DNA from: Saprospiraceae bacterium
GTDB lineage: Bacteria > Bacteroidota > Bacteroidia > Chitinophagales > Saprospiraceae
NCBI GenBank assembly: GCA_021739645.1
Contig: JAIPBL010000067.1
Location: 1 to 35,220 of the forward strand
Length of the DNA: 35,220 nucleotides
Direction: 5' to 3'
In this document: positions 1-8,406 of the stretch, piece by piece
How the letters are laid out: each line of letters opens with the position of its first letter
Numbering within the stretch: position 1 is the stretch's first letter
Notes under the pieces: model-generated
Told to the model about the DNA's origin: nothing
The model's input: only the letters and a program-made list of their open reading frames with translations
Databases searched by the model: none
Position numbers and translations under genes: made by a program

Positions 1-125
1 CATAAAAGGAATTGTAGTGTCGGACGAAGCGCTTGAAAAGGTGAATTTGACAGAAGCTAAATTTCATGGGGAATGGAACTATAGTATCGCCCCAAATCAA
101 AAATATAAGTAGGAAGTTATTTTTG
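1..125. mobile_element. Right end of an ISAzo13-like insertion sequence
   Basis: The partial transposase stops at 112. The opposite-strand LRR protein ends LGFAQK, and related proteins as remembered continue GF-YAPQ at this place. The IS boundary is therefore placed near 123-127, so the last two LRR codons and its stop would be IS sequence. The boundary is inferred. The other end and any target duplication lie outside the window. Confidence 0.5.
2..112 (+). CDS. ISAzo13-like transposase, C-terminal fragment (runs off left edge)
   Basis: An open frame enters from the left edge and stops at TAG 110-112, giving 36 residues. It contains VVSDEALEKVNL followed by FHGEWNYSIAP. From memory this is the ending of ISAzo13-family (Rhodopirellula-type DDE) transposases, in which a SDEEL..L..... 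stretch precedes FHGEWNYTI-P. The enzyme would catalyse cut or copy and paste of its IS. Only the tail is visible, so intactness cannot be judged. It converges on the leucine-rich-repeat gene, whose stop codon lies only 4 bases beyond the transposase stop. Confidence 0.7.
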   Translation: MKGIVVSDEALEKVNLTEAKFHGEWNYSIAPNQKYK

Positions 126-1871
126 CGCAAACCCTAAGTTTCCAGAGGAAATGAGGTCAGAAAAAGTGAAGAAGTTGTTGGGAATCTTGAAATTAATAAG
201 GTTTGATAAAACAGGAATTTCGCCGCTGAGTTGATTATTTGACAAAAGCAGAATTTTTAAATTCGGCGAATTGGAGAAAACAGGAATTTCGCCGCTGAGG
301 TAATTATTGTGAAGCCATAACGACTCTAAATTCGGCGAGCTGGAGAAATCTGGTATTTCCCCAATAAGCTGATTGGAGTAGAGGTATAGTGTTTTTAGCT
401 TGGGCGAGTTTAAAAAGCCAGGAATTTCGCCGCTGAGTTGGTTGTTGTTGAGCCATAACGACTCTAAATTCGGCAAGTTGGAGAAATCTGGTATTTCCCC
501 AATAAGCTGATTGGAGTTGAGGTATAGTGTTTTTAGCTTGGGCGAGTTTAAAAAGCCAGGTATTTCGCCGCTAAGTTGATTATAGTAAAGCACTAAGATT
601 TCTAAATCCTGCAAGCTTGAAAACGGAGGTATTTGGCCTGTAAGCAGATTGGAATAAAGTAATAGTTCATTTAATTTAGGCAAGCCAAAGAAGTCGGGTA
701 TTTCACCAATAAGTTTGTTCTTGTCGAGCCTTAATTTTTCCAAATTTGGTAAATTGGAGAACGAAGGTATTTGACCCGTGAGCTGATTATCGGAAAGGTA
801 TAGATGTTTTAACTTCGGCAGGTTCGAAAAATCAGGTATTTCGCTGTTGCACTGATTGCCGTTGAGCCAAAGCCATTCTAAATTCGGCAGGTTTGAAAAA
901 TCCGGTATTTCGCCGTCAAGCTTGTTGTTGGAAAGCTCTAACCAATACAGGTTTGGCGAGCTTGTGAAATCCGGTATTCCGCCCGTGAGTTGATTCGATG
1001 CAAGGTTTAAGGCACTTAGCTTCGGCAAGTTTGAGAAATCGGGTATTTCACCAATGAGTCCGTTAGAGTAAAGGTATAAACCCAATAAATTTGGCAAGTT
1101 TGAGAAATCAGGTATTTCACCAATAATTTGATTACTATTAAGGCCTAAGCCTGCTAGCTTGGGTAAATTCGAAAAATCGGGTATCTCGCCATCGAGATTA
1201 TTGTTGGGTAAGATTAATTGTCCTAAATTCGGCAAGTTCGAAAAATCAGGAACCTGGCCGACCAGTTGATTGAAGTTAAGGTACAATGAATTTAACTTCG
1301 GCAAGTTCGAAAAATCCGGTATTTCGCCACTGATATTGTTGTTCTGAAGATATAAGATTGCCAAGTTCGGCAAATTGGAGAAATCGGGTATTTCGCCATT
1401 GAGCTGATTTTGCGTAAGCCATAAGGTTTCTAAATTCGGCGAGTTGGAGAAATCCGGTATTTCGCCGCTGAGTTGATTTTCCGACAGCCTTAAGTATGTT
1501 AAATTCGGCAAGTTGGAGAAGTCCGGTATTTCGCCGCTAAGCTGATTGGAGGCGAGGTTTAAACTGCCTAAATTTTGCAGGTTGAAATCAAGCACCGCTC
1601 CCTTTAATTGATTGGAACTAAGCGTGATATCAACTACGCAACCCTCCGCATTAACTGTAATCCCGTACCACGAACCGACCGGCATCCCCGGCTCCAGCCA
1701 ATGGGTATTGTTCGTCCAATTGTCTCCTTCAAAATTCTGATAGAAAGTCACCAATTCAAGGCTATCCGCTACTGGATTACAGGCGCAGGCTGGGGATGTG
1801 GGATTAGCAAGAAGAGAATTTTTCCCTACGAAAATGGAGAGGGCGATAAAAAATAATTGGAAGTTCTTCAT
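117..1871 (-). CDS. Secreted leucine-rich-repeat protein, probably truncated by an IS
   Basis: The start is set at the ATG at 1871 (MKNFQLFFIALSIFVG), because it begins a clear signal peptide; the frame is also open 19 codons further upstream. After a Cys-rich linker there is a bacterial LRR N-cap (NFEGDNWTNNTHWL..... WYGI). About 21 repeats of 22-23 residues follow, with consensus NLPNLxxLxLxxNQLxGEIPDFS, the plant-type LRR spacing. Such surface proteins probably bind proteins or glycans, but no ligand can be named. Proteins of this class usually carry a short beta tail and a T9SS sorting domain; here the chain stops within FTFSDLISSGNLGFAQK. The stop is 4 bases from the end of an inward-facing transposase, so the 3' end has most likely been removed by insertion. 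The truncated product would be exported but not anchored or secreted by T9SS (inference). Confidence 0.85.
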   Translation of the reverse strand: MKNFQLFFIALSIFVGKNSLLANPTSPACACNPVADSLELVTFYQNFEGDNWTNNTHWLEPGMPVGSWYGITVNAEGCVVDITLSSNQLKGAVLDFNLQNLGSLNLASNQLSGEIPDFSNLPNLTYLRLSENQLSGEIPDFSNSPNLETLWLTQNQLNGEIPDFSNLPNLAILYLQNNNISGEIPDFSNLPKLNSLYLNFNQLVGQVPDFSNLPNLGQLILPNNNLDGEIPDFSNLPKLAGLGLNSNQIIGEIPDFSNLPNLLGLYLYSNGLIGEIPDFSNLPKLSALNLASNQLTGGIPDFTSSPNLYWLELSNNKLDGEIPDFSNLPNLEWLWLNGNQCNSEIPDFSNLPKLKHLYLSDNQLTGQIPSFSNLPNLEKLRLDKNKLIGEIPDFFGLPKLNELLLYSNLLTGQIPPFSSLQDLEILVLYYNQLSGEIPGFLNSPKLKTLYLNSNQLIGEIPDFSNLPNLESLWLNNNQLSGEIPGFLNSPKLKTLYLYSNQLIGEIPDFSSSPNLESLWLHNNYLSGEIPVFSNSPNLKILLLSNNQLSGEIPVLSNLINFKIPNNFFTFSDLISSGNLGFAQK

Positions 1872-1914
1872 AACAAGAAGGTTGTGTGAATTAAGGGTTG
1901 ACATGCAGTTGGTA

Positions 1915-1948
1915 GTGCCGTATCCCAATACCTATTGGGACACGGCAC
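1915..1948. repeat. Palindromic hairpin, GTGCCGTA family
   Basis: There are 16-base arms (1915-1930 and 1933-1948) with one mismatch and a 2-base loop, beginning GTGCCGTA and ending ACGGCAC. It lies between the stop of the upstream CHAT gene (2007) and the LRR start, so it may help end transcription of the CHAT gene. The same GTGCCGTA/TACGGCAC arms occur in the larger palindromic elements near 31 kb and 34.9 kb. Confidence 0.7.
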
Positions 1949-2006
1949 ATTTCAACCCCAATTTGCAAAAGGTTAGTAATAATTAGGGTATTCACTTGAG
2001 TTACGC

Positions 2007-4838
2007 TCATTTCAACAAAACAAACCCCGCCCATTTCACAGGGTAAAATACGCTTTCTTTCATCATTTTCTGCGTGGCGTAGAAGGCGTTTTCAATGGTC
2101 ATGCCCTTTTCGAGATAGTTTCGGTAAAAATCCGTCATAAAAACCTTGGTGTCCCGGTCGTCCACTTTCCAGAGACTCATGATGATGTACTCCGCCCCTG
2201 CGATTTTAAAGGCCCGTTGCATTCCGTAAACGCCCTCGTTTTCATAGACCTGCCCAAGCCCGGTGTCGCAGGCCGACAGCACCACCAAATCTGTTTGGGA
2301 CAGTTCCATCTCGCTGATTTCAAAAGCGGTGATGAGCGCATCCCCACTTTCTGCGGCATTGGCGTTGGCCAGTACCAGTCCGCTTTGGGTAAGTTCGAGG
2401 TTCGTTTTGTCCACGTCAATTTTGGATTTCACCTGCAAGAGGTCTTCCGTCGTAAAAAAGCCGTGCGTGGCAAAATGGATGAGTTGCAGGTCCGGATTCT
2501 GGCTGACATGCTCTTGCAGGCTGTGTTTTTGCGGGGCTTCGCCTTTCAGAAGCAGGGTGGAGTAGCCTGTTTTTTGAAGAATGCCCGAAATTTCGTCCAC
2601 TTCCTTTTCCGTCCAGGGCAGGTCGTTCCATGCGCGGCGGTTGTTGCGGTCGCCGCGGGTGCCCCCGCTATCGCTGCCGTATTTCAAGCCGCCCATCAGC
2701 AGGGCTTTTTTCTTCTTTTGGGAGTAATCAATTTTCTTTTTCAAAATGAGGTTTCGGAAAGAAGTCATCTGCAAAAACTGGATTTTGTCAGACACCACCG
2801 AATCCAAGGCGGTCGGAATGGCGTGTAGGGCGAGGTTGTGCAGGATGCCGTCGCTCACGTAATAGATGCGCCCGATGCCGTCCAAATGCGGCGCTAAAGG
2901 TTTCAAAATTAGGTCGTAGAGTGAAACCGGGAGCAGCGTGTCGAGTGGAGTGGCGCTCCGTTTCGGCCAGGAGTAAAGCCGCTGTATGAGGCCGTCACTG
3001 GTGGTGAGTTTCTTATCGAAGTACTTCGTCAGGTCAGATTCCAAGAACAGTGGAACAAAGACAGGCGCTTCAGCATTGGACAAAATGAGCATGGCGGCGT
3101 ACAAAAAATCCGCCCCGCTTTCGGACTGAAAACGGACGAAATCAATGGCCGCCTCCGAGTCCGACAACTCGAACCGGACAAGGTCCCAACTGAGTTGCTC
3201 GTCTTCCTGCCGAAGCCTGCCGAGACTCCGGGACATTTCAACTTCGACGGAGGCAATTTTGTCCTGTAAAGCGGCTATCCTGACATTATCCTTCTCCTCC
3301 TTGTCCAACTCTTCTGATAGATTGAGTTTCTGTTCGGTCAACTGTTCCGAATAATCGGTGATTTCTTTGGACTGCTTGATCGCCTTTTTGATTTTCAGCA
3401 TGGACTCAAGTACGAACCCCTTGTAAAAAAGAGAGCAATCCAAGGCCTTTGAGGTGAGCACCTGGTTGCCGGGGTTCAGGCTGGTCAACGAGAGTATTTG
3501 CTGGAAATAATCGTGGTACAAGGCCGTGATTTCGACAAGCTCCCGGATAGAAAGGTACTTGGCGGCATCCACGATATGCTTGGTGATGATGTTGTCTATC
3601 TGCTGGATTTTCTCGATGGCCTGGCTGTATTCTTTGGTTTTTTTGAGAAACAGGAAATAAGCGTATTCCGATTTGAAATACTCGATGTGGTTCCGGGAAT
3701 ATTTCTGGGAAATAATGGCACTTGCCGTTTTGTACATGGCTTCCAATCCGGTGGTTTCCCCTTTTTTTAAAAGAAGGTCTGCCTTTTCGATGAGGGCTAA
3801 TGCATAATATGGATGCTTCTCTCCGTGGATTTTTTTAAAAATATCTACTGCCTCGGCACACAATTCAAGGGCTTTTGGCAGGTTGTCCGATTCAGCGTAC
3901 AGATTGCTGAGGGCTAACAGCACCTTGGCATAGTTGGAGCTTTTTTCCTCTTCGTAGGTCAGCTTGTTTTGGAGGATTTCCTCGTAAAGGGAGGTAGCTT
4001 TCTGCTGCTTGTTCATATCCTTCAGCAGAGAAGCTTTTATTTGCCTGTAACCATCAAGTTCTTCTGTTCTCGCATCGTCTTTCAGTCCAATGGCAATGGC
4101 TTCGTCAATTTTTTCCAGGGCATTTTGGTCTCGCCCCATAGCTTGCAAGAGCATTGAATAATTGAACAGCCCTTTCGCATAATCGTTGTTTTTTCCACGG
4201 GTAGATTCCTTCACTTTCAAAGCAGCGGCAATGCATTCTTCCGCCTCCTGGAACTTGTTGAGGCGGGTGTAGCCATTTCCCAACTGGTTCAGGATGCGCC
4301 CGTATTGCACGTCGAAAACCCCGTTTTTTTCCTTAATGCGCCGGGCTTCCAGCAGCACTTTTTCTGCTTCCTTGTATTCACCCGAAAACTGGTAGCCGAA
4401 GCCGAGCGAGTTGAGCGCTTTGGTGTATTCGATGGACTGCGCTCCCTGCGAGGCTGCATAGGCCGCCGCAGCATGTTTGTTGCATTCCACAAACTTCTCC
4501 ATGTTTTGCGACCTCATATAAGCGTTGCCACACTCGAAATAACAATCTCCCAAATCAGGATGTCCGGCAGGCAGGTACGCCGCCAGTGATTCATACGATG
4601 CGATGCATTCAGGGTATTTTCCTTGGTAATAATGGATGCGGGACACCAACAGGTGGGCTTCGGCAAAGGCGGATGTGTCTGCCGGCAGGATGGCAGGCAG
4701 CAAGGTGTTCAGGACTTGCCCGGCTTCCTCGTACTTTTTTTCTTTTACCAAGGCCGCTACATCATCCAGCTTTTGCTGGGCAAAACCGGTCGAGAACGAG
4801 AGGGCCAAAAACAACAGAAGGGCATAGTTTGTTTTCAT
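2007..4838 (-). CDS. Secreted TPR-CHAT domain protein (caspase-like peptidase fold)
   Basis: It has 943 residues. A signal peptide (MKTNYALLLFLALSFSTGFAQ) precedes TPR units over roughly residues 25-400. A helical linker with coiled-coil character (about 490-550) leads to a C-terminal CHAT domain (about 630-943). CHAT domains belong to the caspase/separase clan. The expected dyad is visible as HFATHGFF (His about 792) and VVLSACDTG (Cys about 857), followed by the usual GVYGMQRAFKIAGAEYIIMSLWKV and WAGFVL ending. It should be an extracytoplasmic protease or protein-binding scaffold; the substrate is unknown. A second CHAT gene lies 88 bp upstream on the same strand, with a separate promoter-like pair between them, so the two may be transcribed separately or together. 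Confidence 0.9.
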   Translation of the reverse strand: MKTNYALLLFLALSFSTGFAQQKLDDVAALVKEKKYEEAGQVLNTLLPAILPADTSAFAEAHLLVSRIHYYQGKYPECIASYESLAAYLPAGHPDLGDCYFECGNAYMRSQNMEKFVECNKHAAAAYAASQGAQSIEYTKALNSLGFGYQFSGEYKEAEKVLLEARRIKEKNGVFDVQYGRILNQLGNGYTRLNKFQEAEECIAAALKVKESTRGKNNDYAKGLFNYSMLLQAMGRDQNALEKIDEAIAIGLKDDARTEELDGYRQIKASLLKDMNKQQKATSLYEEILQNKLTYEEEKSSNYAKVLLALSNLYAESDNLPKALELCAEAVDIFKKIHGEKHPYYALALIEKADLLLKKGETTGLEAMYKTASAIISQKYSRNHIEYFKSEYAYFLFLKKTKEYSQAIEKIQQIDNIITKHIVDAAKYLSIRELVEITALYHDYFQQILSLTSLNPGNQVLTSKALDCSLFYKGFVLESMLKIKKAIKQSKEITDYSEQLTEQKLNLSEELDKEEKDNVRIAALQDKIASVEVEMSRSLGRLRQEDEQLSWDLVRFELSDSEAAIDFVRFQSESGADFLYAAMLILSNAEAPVFVPLFLESDLTKYFDKKLTTSDGLIQRLYSWPKRSATPLDTLLPVSLYDLILKPLAPHLDGIGRIYYVSDGILHNLALHAIPTALDSVVSDKIQFLQMTSFRNLILKKKIDYSQKKKKALLMGGLKYGSDSGGTRGDRNNRRAWNDLPWTEKEVDEISGILQKTGYSTLLLKGEAPQKHSLQEHVSQNPDLQLIHFATHGFFTTEDLLQVKSKIDVDKTNLELTQSGLVLANANAAESGDALITAFEISEMELSQTDLVVLSACDTGLGQVYENEGVYGMQRAFKIAGAEYIIMSLWKVDDRDTKVFMTDFYRNYLEKGMTIENAFYATQKMMKESVFYPVKWAGFVLLK

Positions 4839-4869
4839 ATTCCTTTGGGTTTGAGGGTCTTGTGATTTT

Positions 4870-4900
4870 CAAAGGTAAGAAATCGCTGCGCCTGTACAAA
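4870..4900 (-). promoter_or_regulatory. Bacteroidota-type promoter of the downstream CHAT gene
   Basis: On the minus strand a TTTG (-33 box, 4897-4900) is followed after 19 bases by TACCTTTG (-7 box, 4870-4877), matching the TTTG-N19-TAnnTTTG consensus. It lies about 30 bases upstream of the start at 4838. Confidence 0.65.
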
Positions 4901-4926
4901 GCTTCATTCCAGAGGGGGCAGGCGCA

Positions 4927-7900
4927 TCACTCCACTAGCACAAACCCCGCCCACTGGTACGGATTAATGAACCGCTCCCGCATCTCCTGCTGCGTAGTGC
5001 GGAAGGCATCGGGAATGCTCATTTTCCCTTCCAACCAGTTTTTGTAAAAAGTGGTCATAAACACCGAAGTCTCCTGGTCGGGCACTTGCCACAGCGACAT
5101 GACGAGGTACTTCGCCCCGGCAATCTTGAAGGCCCGTTGGAGGCCGTACACGCCTTCGTTTCCTTGGATGTCGCCAAGCCCAGTCTCACAGGCGGAGAGC
5201 ACCACCAGTTCCGTATTCGAGAGGTTCATCTGGCTGATTTCGTAGGCGGTGAGGATGCCATCGTCCATGCCCGGCTTGAGCGGCTTTCCGGTTTGCCAGG
5301 CGTGGTTGCCCCCGGTGAGGATAAGGCCGGAGCGTATCATGGGGTGGTCGGAGATTTTGAAAACAGACTCATCCGATTGCGGATTTCGGATTGCGGATTG
5401 CGGGTCGGGGAAGAAGAAGCCGTGGGTGGCAAGGTGCAGGATGCGTGGGGATGGCTTGTCTTTCCCGATGGTTTTGAAGGATTCTTCTGAGGCCGCATCG
5501 CTTGAAAACATTTGCGATGAAAATTTCGACTTTTGGAGGAGCGAATGGATGCTTGAAACTTCTTTTTCCGTGCCCGGCAGGTAGCCCCAACTTTCTCCTC
5601 GTTGCGGTAAACTGCGGTCGGCGTAGGTGAATGAAAGTTCTGAATGTGCCGTCAACATATCTTGCGATGTCGAATTCTGCACAAAAAAGGTTGTGTCCAT
5701 TTCATATTGGATGCCGCCGAAAAGTAATGCCTCGTTGGTTGCATCAGATTTGGTCAAATCCGGTACGACCAATGAACGGGTGCTGCCAAGCCGAACGAGT
5801 TGGAATTGGTCTGAAAGGATACCAACCCTTTTTCCCTCTTTAAGGGAAGGTATTGGAACCGCATCGAAGTTTATGCGGTGCAGCAAGCCGGAAGGTGAGA
5901 AATAAACTGTTTTTACATTTTTAAGCAAGCTATCCAATGGCTGCCAGATGAGTTCATATAAACCTGTAAGCTGAGTCGTTTTTAGCGGCTGGGCACCCCG
6001 GCTGTAGATTTGGGCGAACAGTTCGCTGCGTTGCTCTTTGTTGTCAGGTGTAAGCACTGCGGTCAGTTGTTTTTCCTCAAAGAGCGGGATGAACAATGGT
6101 TGTACCTCTCCCGGTCGCAGCAGCAGGGCAGCGTACATCGTGCTGTCGGTTTGTTTTTTATCCCAGTAACGATAATGAACAAATTCAATGGCCGCCTCAC
6201 CCGTTTTTAGGGTAGCCTGCACCTCTTGCCAGTTTACCTGTCGCCGGGCCTCGCCGAAACCCGCCACGGTACGGGTAAGGTCTTTTTCGAGCTGATCGGC
6301 TTTCTCTTCGAGGCCTGCTATTAAACTGTTGTCCCTGTCGGAGACGGGCAGGGAATACTGAGCGGCAAGTCGGCGTCCGTAGCCTTTCAGTTGATTGAAT
6401 GATTCGGTAGCTTCCGGACTTGAATTTGCCAAATTTCTCAGATGATTGGAGGCATTGAGCAGGAACCCTTTGTAAAAAAGGCTGTTGTCAAAACACGCAG
6501 CGGTTAGCATTCCCCTGCCGGATAGTTGGTTAAAAGAAAGTGTATGGTGCTGGTCTTCTGAAAAGGTGTTCAGGTAATTGTTCAATTCCTGTTCCGATAA
6601 GTGGAGCAGGGCCTTTGCTATCAGGGTTTGATTGACAGTGGATAGCTCCAAATAGTAAGGTTTGCCTTTTTCGTATTGGCCCATTGCCCCATACAGATTC
6701 GCCAAGCCGTTCAGGCTTACTGCATAATCGGGATGTTCCTTTCCCAAGGCTTTTTCACGGATGGCTTTGGACTCGAAAAATAATGGTTCAGCTTTTCCGT
6801 ATTGGCCCATGTTCGAGTACAGAACCGCCAGGTTGTTCAGGCTTCCTGCATAAAGGGGATGTTCCTTTCCCAATGCTTTTTCCCGTATGGCTTTGGCTTC
6901 GAGGTAGCGTGTTTCGGCTTTTCCGTATTGGCCCATGTTATGATACAGGCTCGCCAGGTTATGCAGGCTTTGGGCATATTCGGGATGTTCCTTTCCCAAT
7001 GCTTTTTCTAGGATGACTATAGCTTCGAGGTAGAGCGGTTCAGCTTTTTCGTATTGGCCCATGTTATGATGCAGAACCGCCAGGTTGTTCAGGCTTTGGG
7101 CATAATGTGGATGTTCCTTTCCCAATGCTTTTTCCCGGATGGTTTTGTCTTCGAGGTAGAGCGGTTCAGCTTTTTCGTAGTTACCCATGTCCGAATACAG
7201 ATTCGCCAAGGCGCTCAGGTTTCTGGCATAATCGAGATGTTCCTTTCCCAATGCTTTTTCCCGGATGGCTTTGGCTTCGAGGAAGAGTGTTTCGGCTTTT
7301 TCGTATTGGCCCATGTCCTGATACAGATTCGCCAGGTTGTGCAGGCTTGCTGCGTAATCGGGATGTTCCTTTCCCAATGCTTTTTCCAGGATGGTTTTGG
7401 CTTCGAGGTGGGGTGTTTCGGCTTTATCGTATTGGCCCATGTACCAATACAGACTCGCCAGGTTGTTCAGGCTTGCTGCATAAAGGGGATGTTCCTTTCC
7501 CAATGCTTTTTCCCGTATGGCTTTGGCTTCGAGGTAGAGCGGTTCGGCTTTTTCATATTGGCCCATGTTCTCATACAGGTTCGCCAGGTTGTTCAGGCTT
7601 TGGGCATAATCGGGATGTTCCTTTCCCAATGCTTTTTCCCGGATGGCTTTGGCTTCGAGGTGGAGTGTTTCGGCTTTATCGTATTGGCCCATGTGCCAAT
7701 ACAGACTCGCCAGGCTGTTCAGGCTTGCTGCATAAAGGGGGTGTTCGTTCCCTACCGTTTTTTCCCGGATGGCTTTGGCTTCGAGATAGAGTGTTTCGGT
7801 TTTTTCGTATTGGCCCATGTCCGAATACAGATTCGCTAGGTTGAGCAGGCTTCCTGCATAATCGGGATGTTCCTTTCCCAATGCTTTTTCTCTGATGGCT

Positions 7901-8319
7901 TTGGATTCGAGGTAGAGTGTTTCGGCTTTATCGTATTGGCCTATGTCCCTATACAGAATCGCCAGATTGTTCAGGCTCCAGGCATAATCAGAATGATACT
8001 TGCCCACGGCTTTTTCCCGGATGGCTTTGGATTCGAGGTACCATTTTTCTGCTTCTGGGTAGTCCCTTTTGAAATACAATACTCTTCCGTGGTTAAAACA
8101 GCAACTCCCATACCCCGCCGACTCCCGCCCCAGTTTTTCCAGAGCCAGTTTCTCCGCAGCGGCATTGACTTCGAGGGCTTTGTCAAAGTCGCCTTGTCCA
8201 GTAAGGGTTCTGGAGATTTGGATAAGGCTGTCCACCTGCTTTATCACGGTGGAGTCGGGGGTTTGCGCAAGCGAAAAAAGTGGGAGGAGGGAAAGGGAAA
8301 GGAGGGTAAACGTTTTCAT
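4927..8319 (-). CDS. Secreted TPR-CHAT protein with twelve 42-residue kinesin-light-chain-like TPRs
   Basis: It has 1130 residues. A signal peptide (MKTFTLLSLSLLPLFSLAQ) is followed by about twelve consecutive 42-residue units (residues about 62-566) of the form ALGKEHPDYAxSLNNLA.LYxxMGQYEKAE, the TPR_10/TPR_12 type. A helical linker then leads to a CHAT domain (about 790-1130). The candidate dyad is HLATHGFF (His about 966) and VVLSACETG (Cys about 1044). The TPR solenoid is expected to bind a protein partner and the CHAT domain to cleave or recognise it outside the cytoplasm; the partner is unknown. The end resembles that of the neighbouring CHAT protein closely, which suggests duplication. 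A short in-frame insert after HGFFF (DPQSAIRNPQS) looks like a dispersed microrepeat. It is divergent from the Uma2-family gene. Confidence 0.92.
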   Translation of the reverse strand: MKTFTLLSLSLLPLFSLAQTPDSTVIKQVDSLIQISRTLTGQGDFDKALEVNAAAEKLALEKLGRESAGYGSCCFNHGRVLYFKRDYPEAEKWYLESKAIREKAVGKYHSDYAWSLNNLAILYRDIGQYDKAETLYLESKAIREKALGKEHPDYAGSLLNLANLYSDMGQYEKTETLYLEAKAIREKTVGNEHPLYAASLNSLASLYWHMGQYDKAETLHLEAKAIREKALGKEHPDYAQSLNNLANLYENMGQYEKAEPLYLEAKAIREKALGKEHPLYAASLNNLASLYWYMGQYDKAETPHLEAKTILEKALGKEHPDYAASLHNLANLYQDMGQYEKAETLFLEAKAIREKALGKEHLDYARNLSALANLYSDMGNYEKAEPLYLEDKTIREKALGKEHPHYAQSLNNLAVLHHNMGQYEKAEPLYLEAIVILEKALGKEHPEYAQSLHNLASLYHNMGQYGKAETRYLEAKAIREKALGKEHPLYAGSLNNLAVLYSNMGQYGKAEPLFFESKAIREKALGKEHPDYAVSLNGLANLYGAMGQYEKGKPYYLELSTVNQTLIAKALLHLSEQELNNYLNTFSEDQHHTLSFNQLSGRGMLTAACFDNSLFYKGFLLNASNHLRNLANSSPEATESFNQLKGYGRRLAAQYSLPVSDRDNSLIAGLEEKADQLEKDLTRTVAGFGEARRQVNWQEVQATLKTGEAAIEFVHYRYWDKKQTDSTMYAALLLRPGEVQPLFIPLFEEKQLTAVLTPDNKEQRSELFAQIYSRGAQPLKTTQLTGLYELIWQPLDSLLKNVKTVYFSPSGLLHRINFDAVPIPSLKEGKRVGILSDQFQLVRLGSTRSLVVPDLTKSDATNEALLFGGIQYEMDTTFFVQNSTSQDMLTAHSELSFTYADRSLPQRGESWGYLPGTEKEVSSIHSLLQKSKFSSQMFSSDAASEESFKTIGKDKPSPRILHLATHGFFFPDPQSAIRNPQSDESVFKISDHPMIRSGLILTGGNHAWQTGKPLKPGMDDGILTAYEISQMNLSNTELVVLSACETGLGDIQGNEGVYGLQRAFKIAGAKYLVMSLWQVPDQETSVFMTTFYKNWLEGKMSIPDAFRTTQQEMRERFINPYQWAGFVLVE
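5372..5404 (-). repeat. In-frame GCAATCC microrepeat inside the CHAT domain
   Basis: Three tandem, slightly varied copies of a GATTGCG/GATTTCG unit code for the QSAIRNPQS stretch just after the catalytic-His motif. The neighbouring CHAT paralogue has no such residues. Strings of this kind recur in many Bacteroidota genomes (memory, not checked). Confidence 0.55.
6620..8135 (-). repeat. 126-bp tandem coding repeats (12 TPR units)
   Basis: The DNA repeats with a 126-bp period, for example the recurring cttTCCcaatgctttttc block, coding for the 42-residue TPRs. Units 3-11 are highly similar at DNA level, so copy number can vary by recombination and short-read assemblies may collapse here. Confidence 0.85.
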
Positions 8320-8356
8320 AATTGTTAGTTTTTAATGAAGGATTAATCGAACCCAA

Positions 8357-8364
8357 CAAAGTTA
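8357..8364 (-). promoter_or_regulatory. -7 box upstream of the 12-TPR CHAT gene
   Basis: The minus-strand reading is TAACTTTG, matching TAnnTTTG, 38 bases upstream of the ATG at 8319. No clear -33 box is seen. Confidence 0.4.
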
Positions 8365-8385
8365 ACCCAAAGCAGAAAAAATTGG

Positions 8386-8393
8386 TATTTTTG
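8386..8393 (+). promoter_or_regulatory. -7 box of the Uma2-family gene
   Basis: TATTTTTG matches TAnnTTTG and lies 13 bases upstream of the ATG at 8407. It is divergent to the CHAT promoter in the same short gap. Confidence 0.5.
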
Positions 8394-8406
8394 TAAAAAA
8401 ACATCC

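Noticed and set aside
290-1560. Regular 69-bp repeats resembling an array
   Set aside because: They code for LRR units in frame within one protein.
7054-7844. Plus-strand open frames of 245-261 codons with repeated Cys/Phe motifs
   Set aside because: They mirror the TPR repeats of the minus-strand CHAT gene and carry no independent signal.
6620-8135. Regular 126-bp repeats that could suggest a CRISPR-like or satellite array
   Set aside because: The repeats are coding TPR units in a single long frame, without unique spacers.
2007-8319. Possible type III-E CRISPR link through the TPR-CHAT proteins
   Set aside because: Both proteins have signal peptides and there is no gRAMP-like gene, Cas1 or repeat array in the window.
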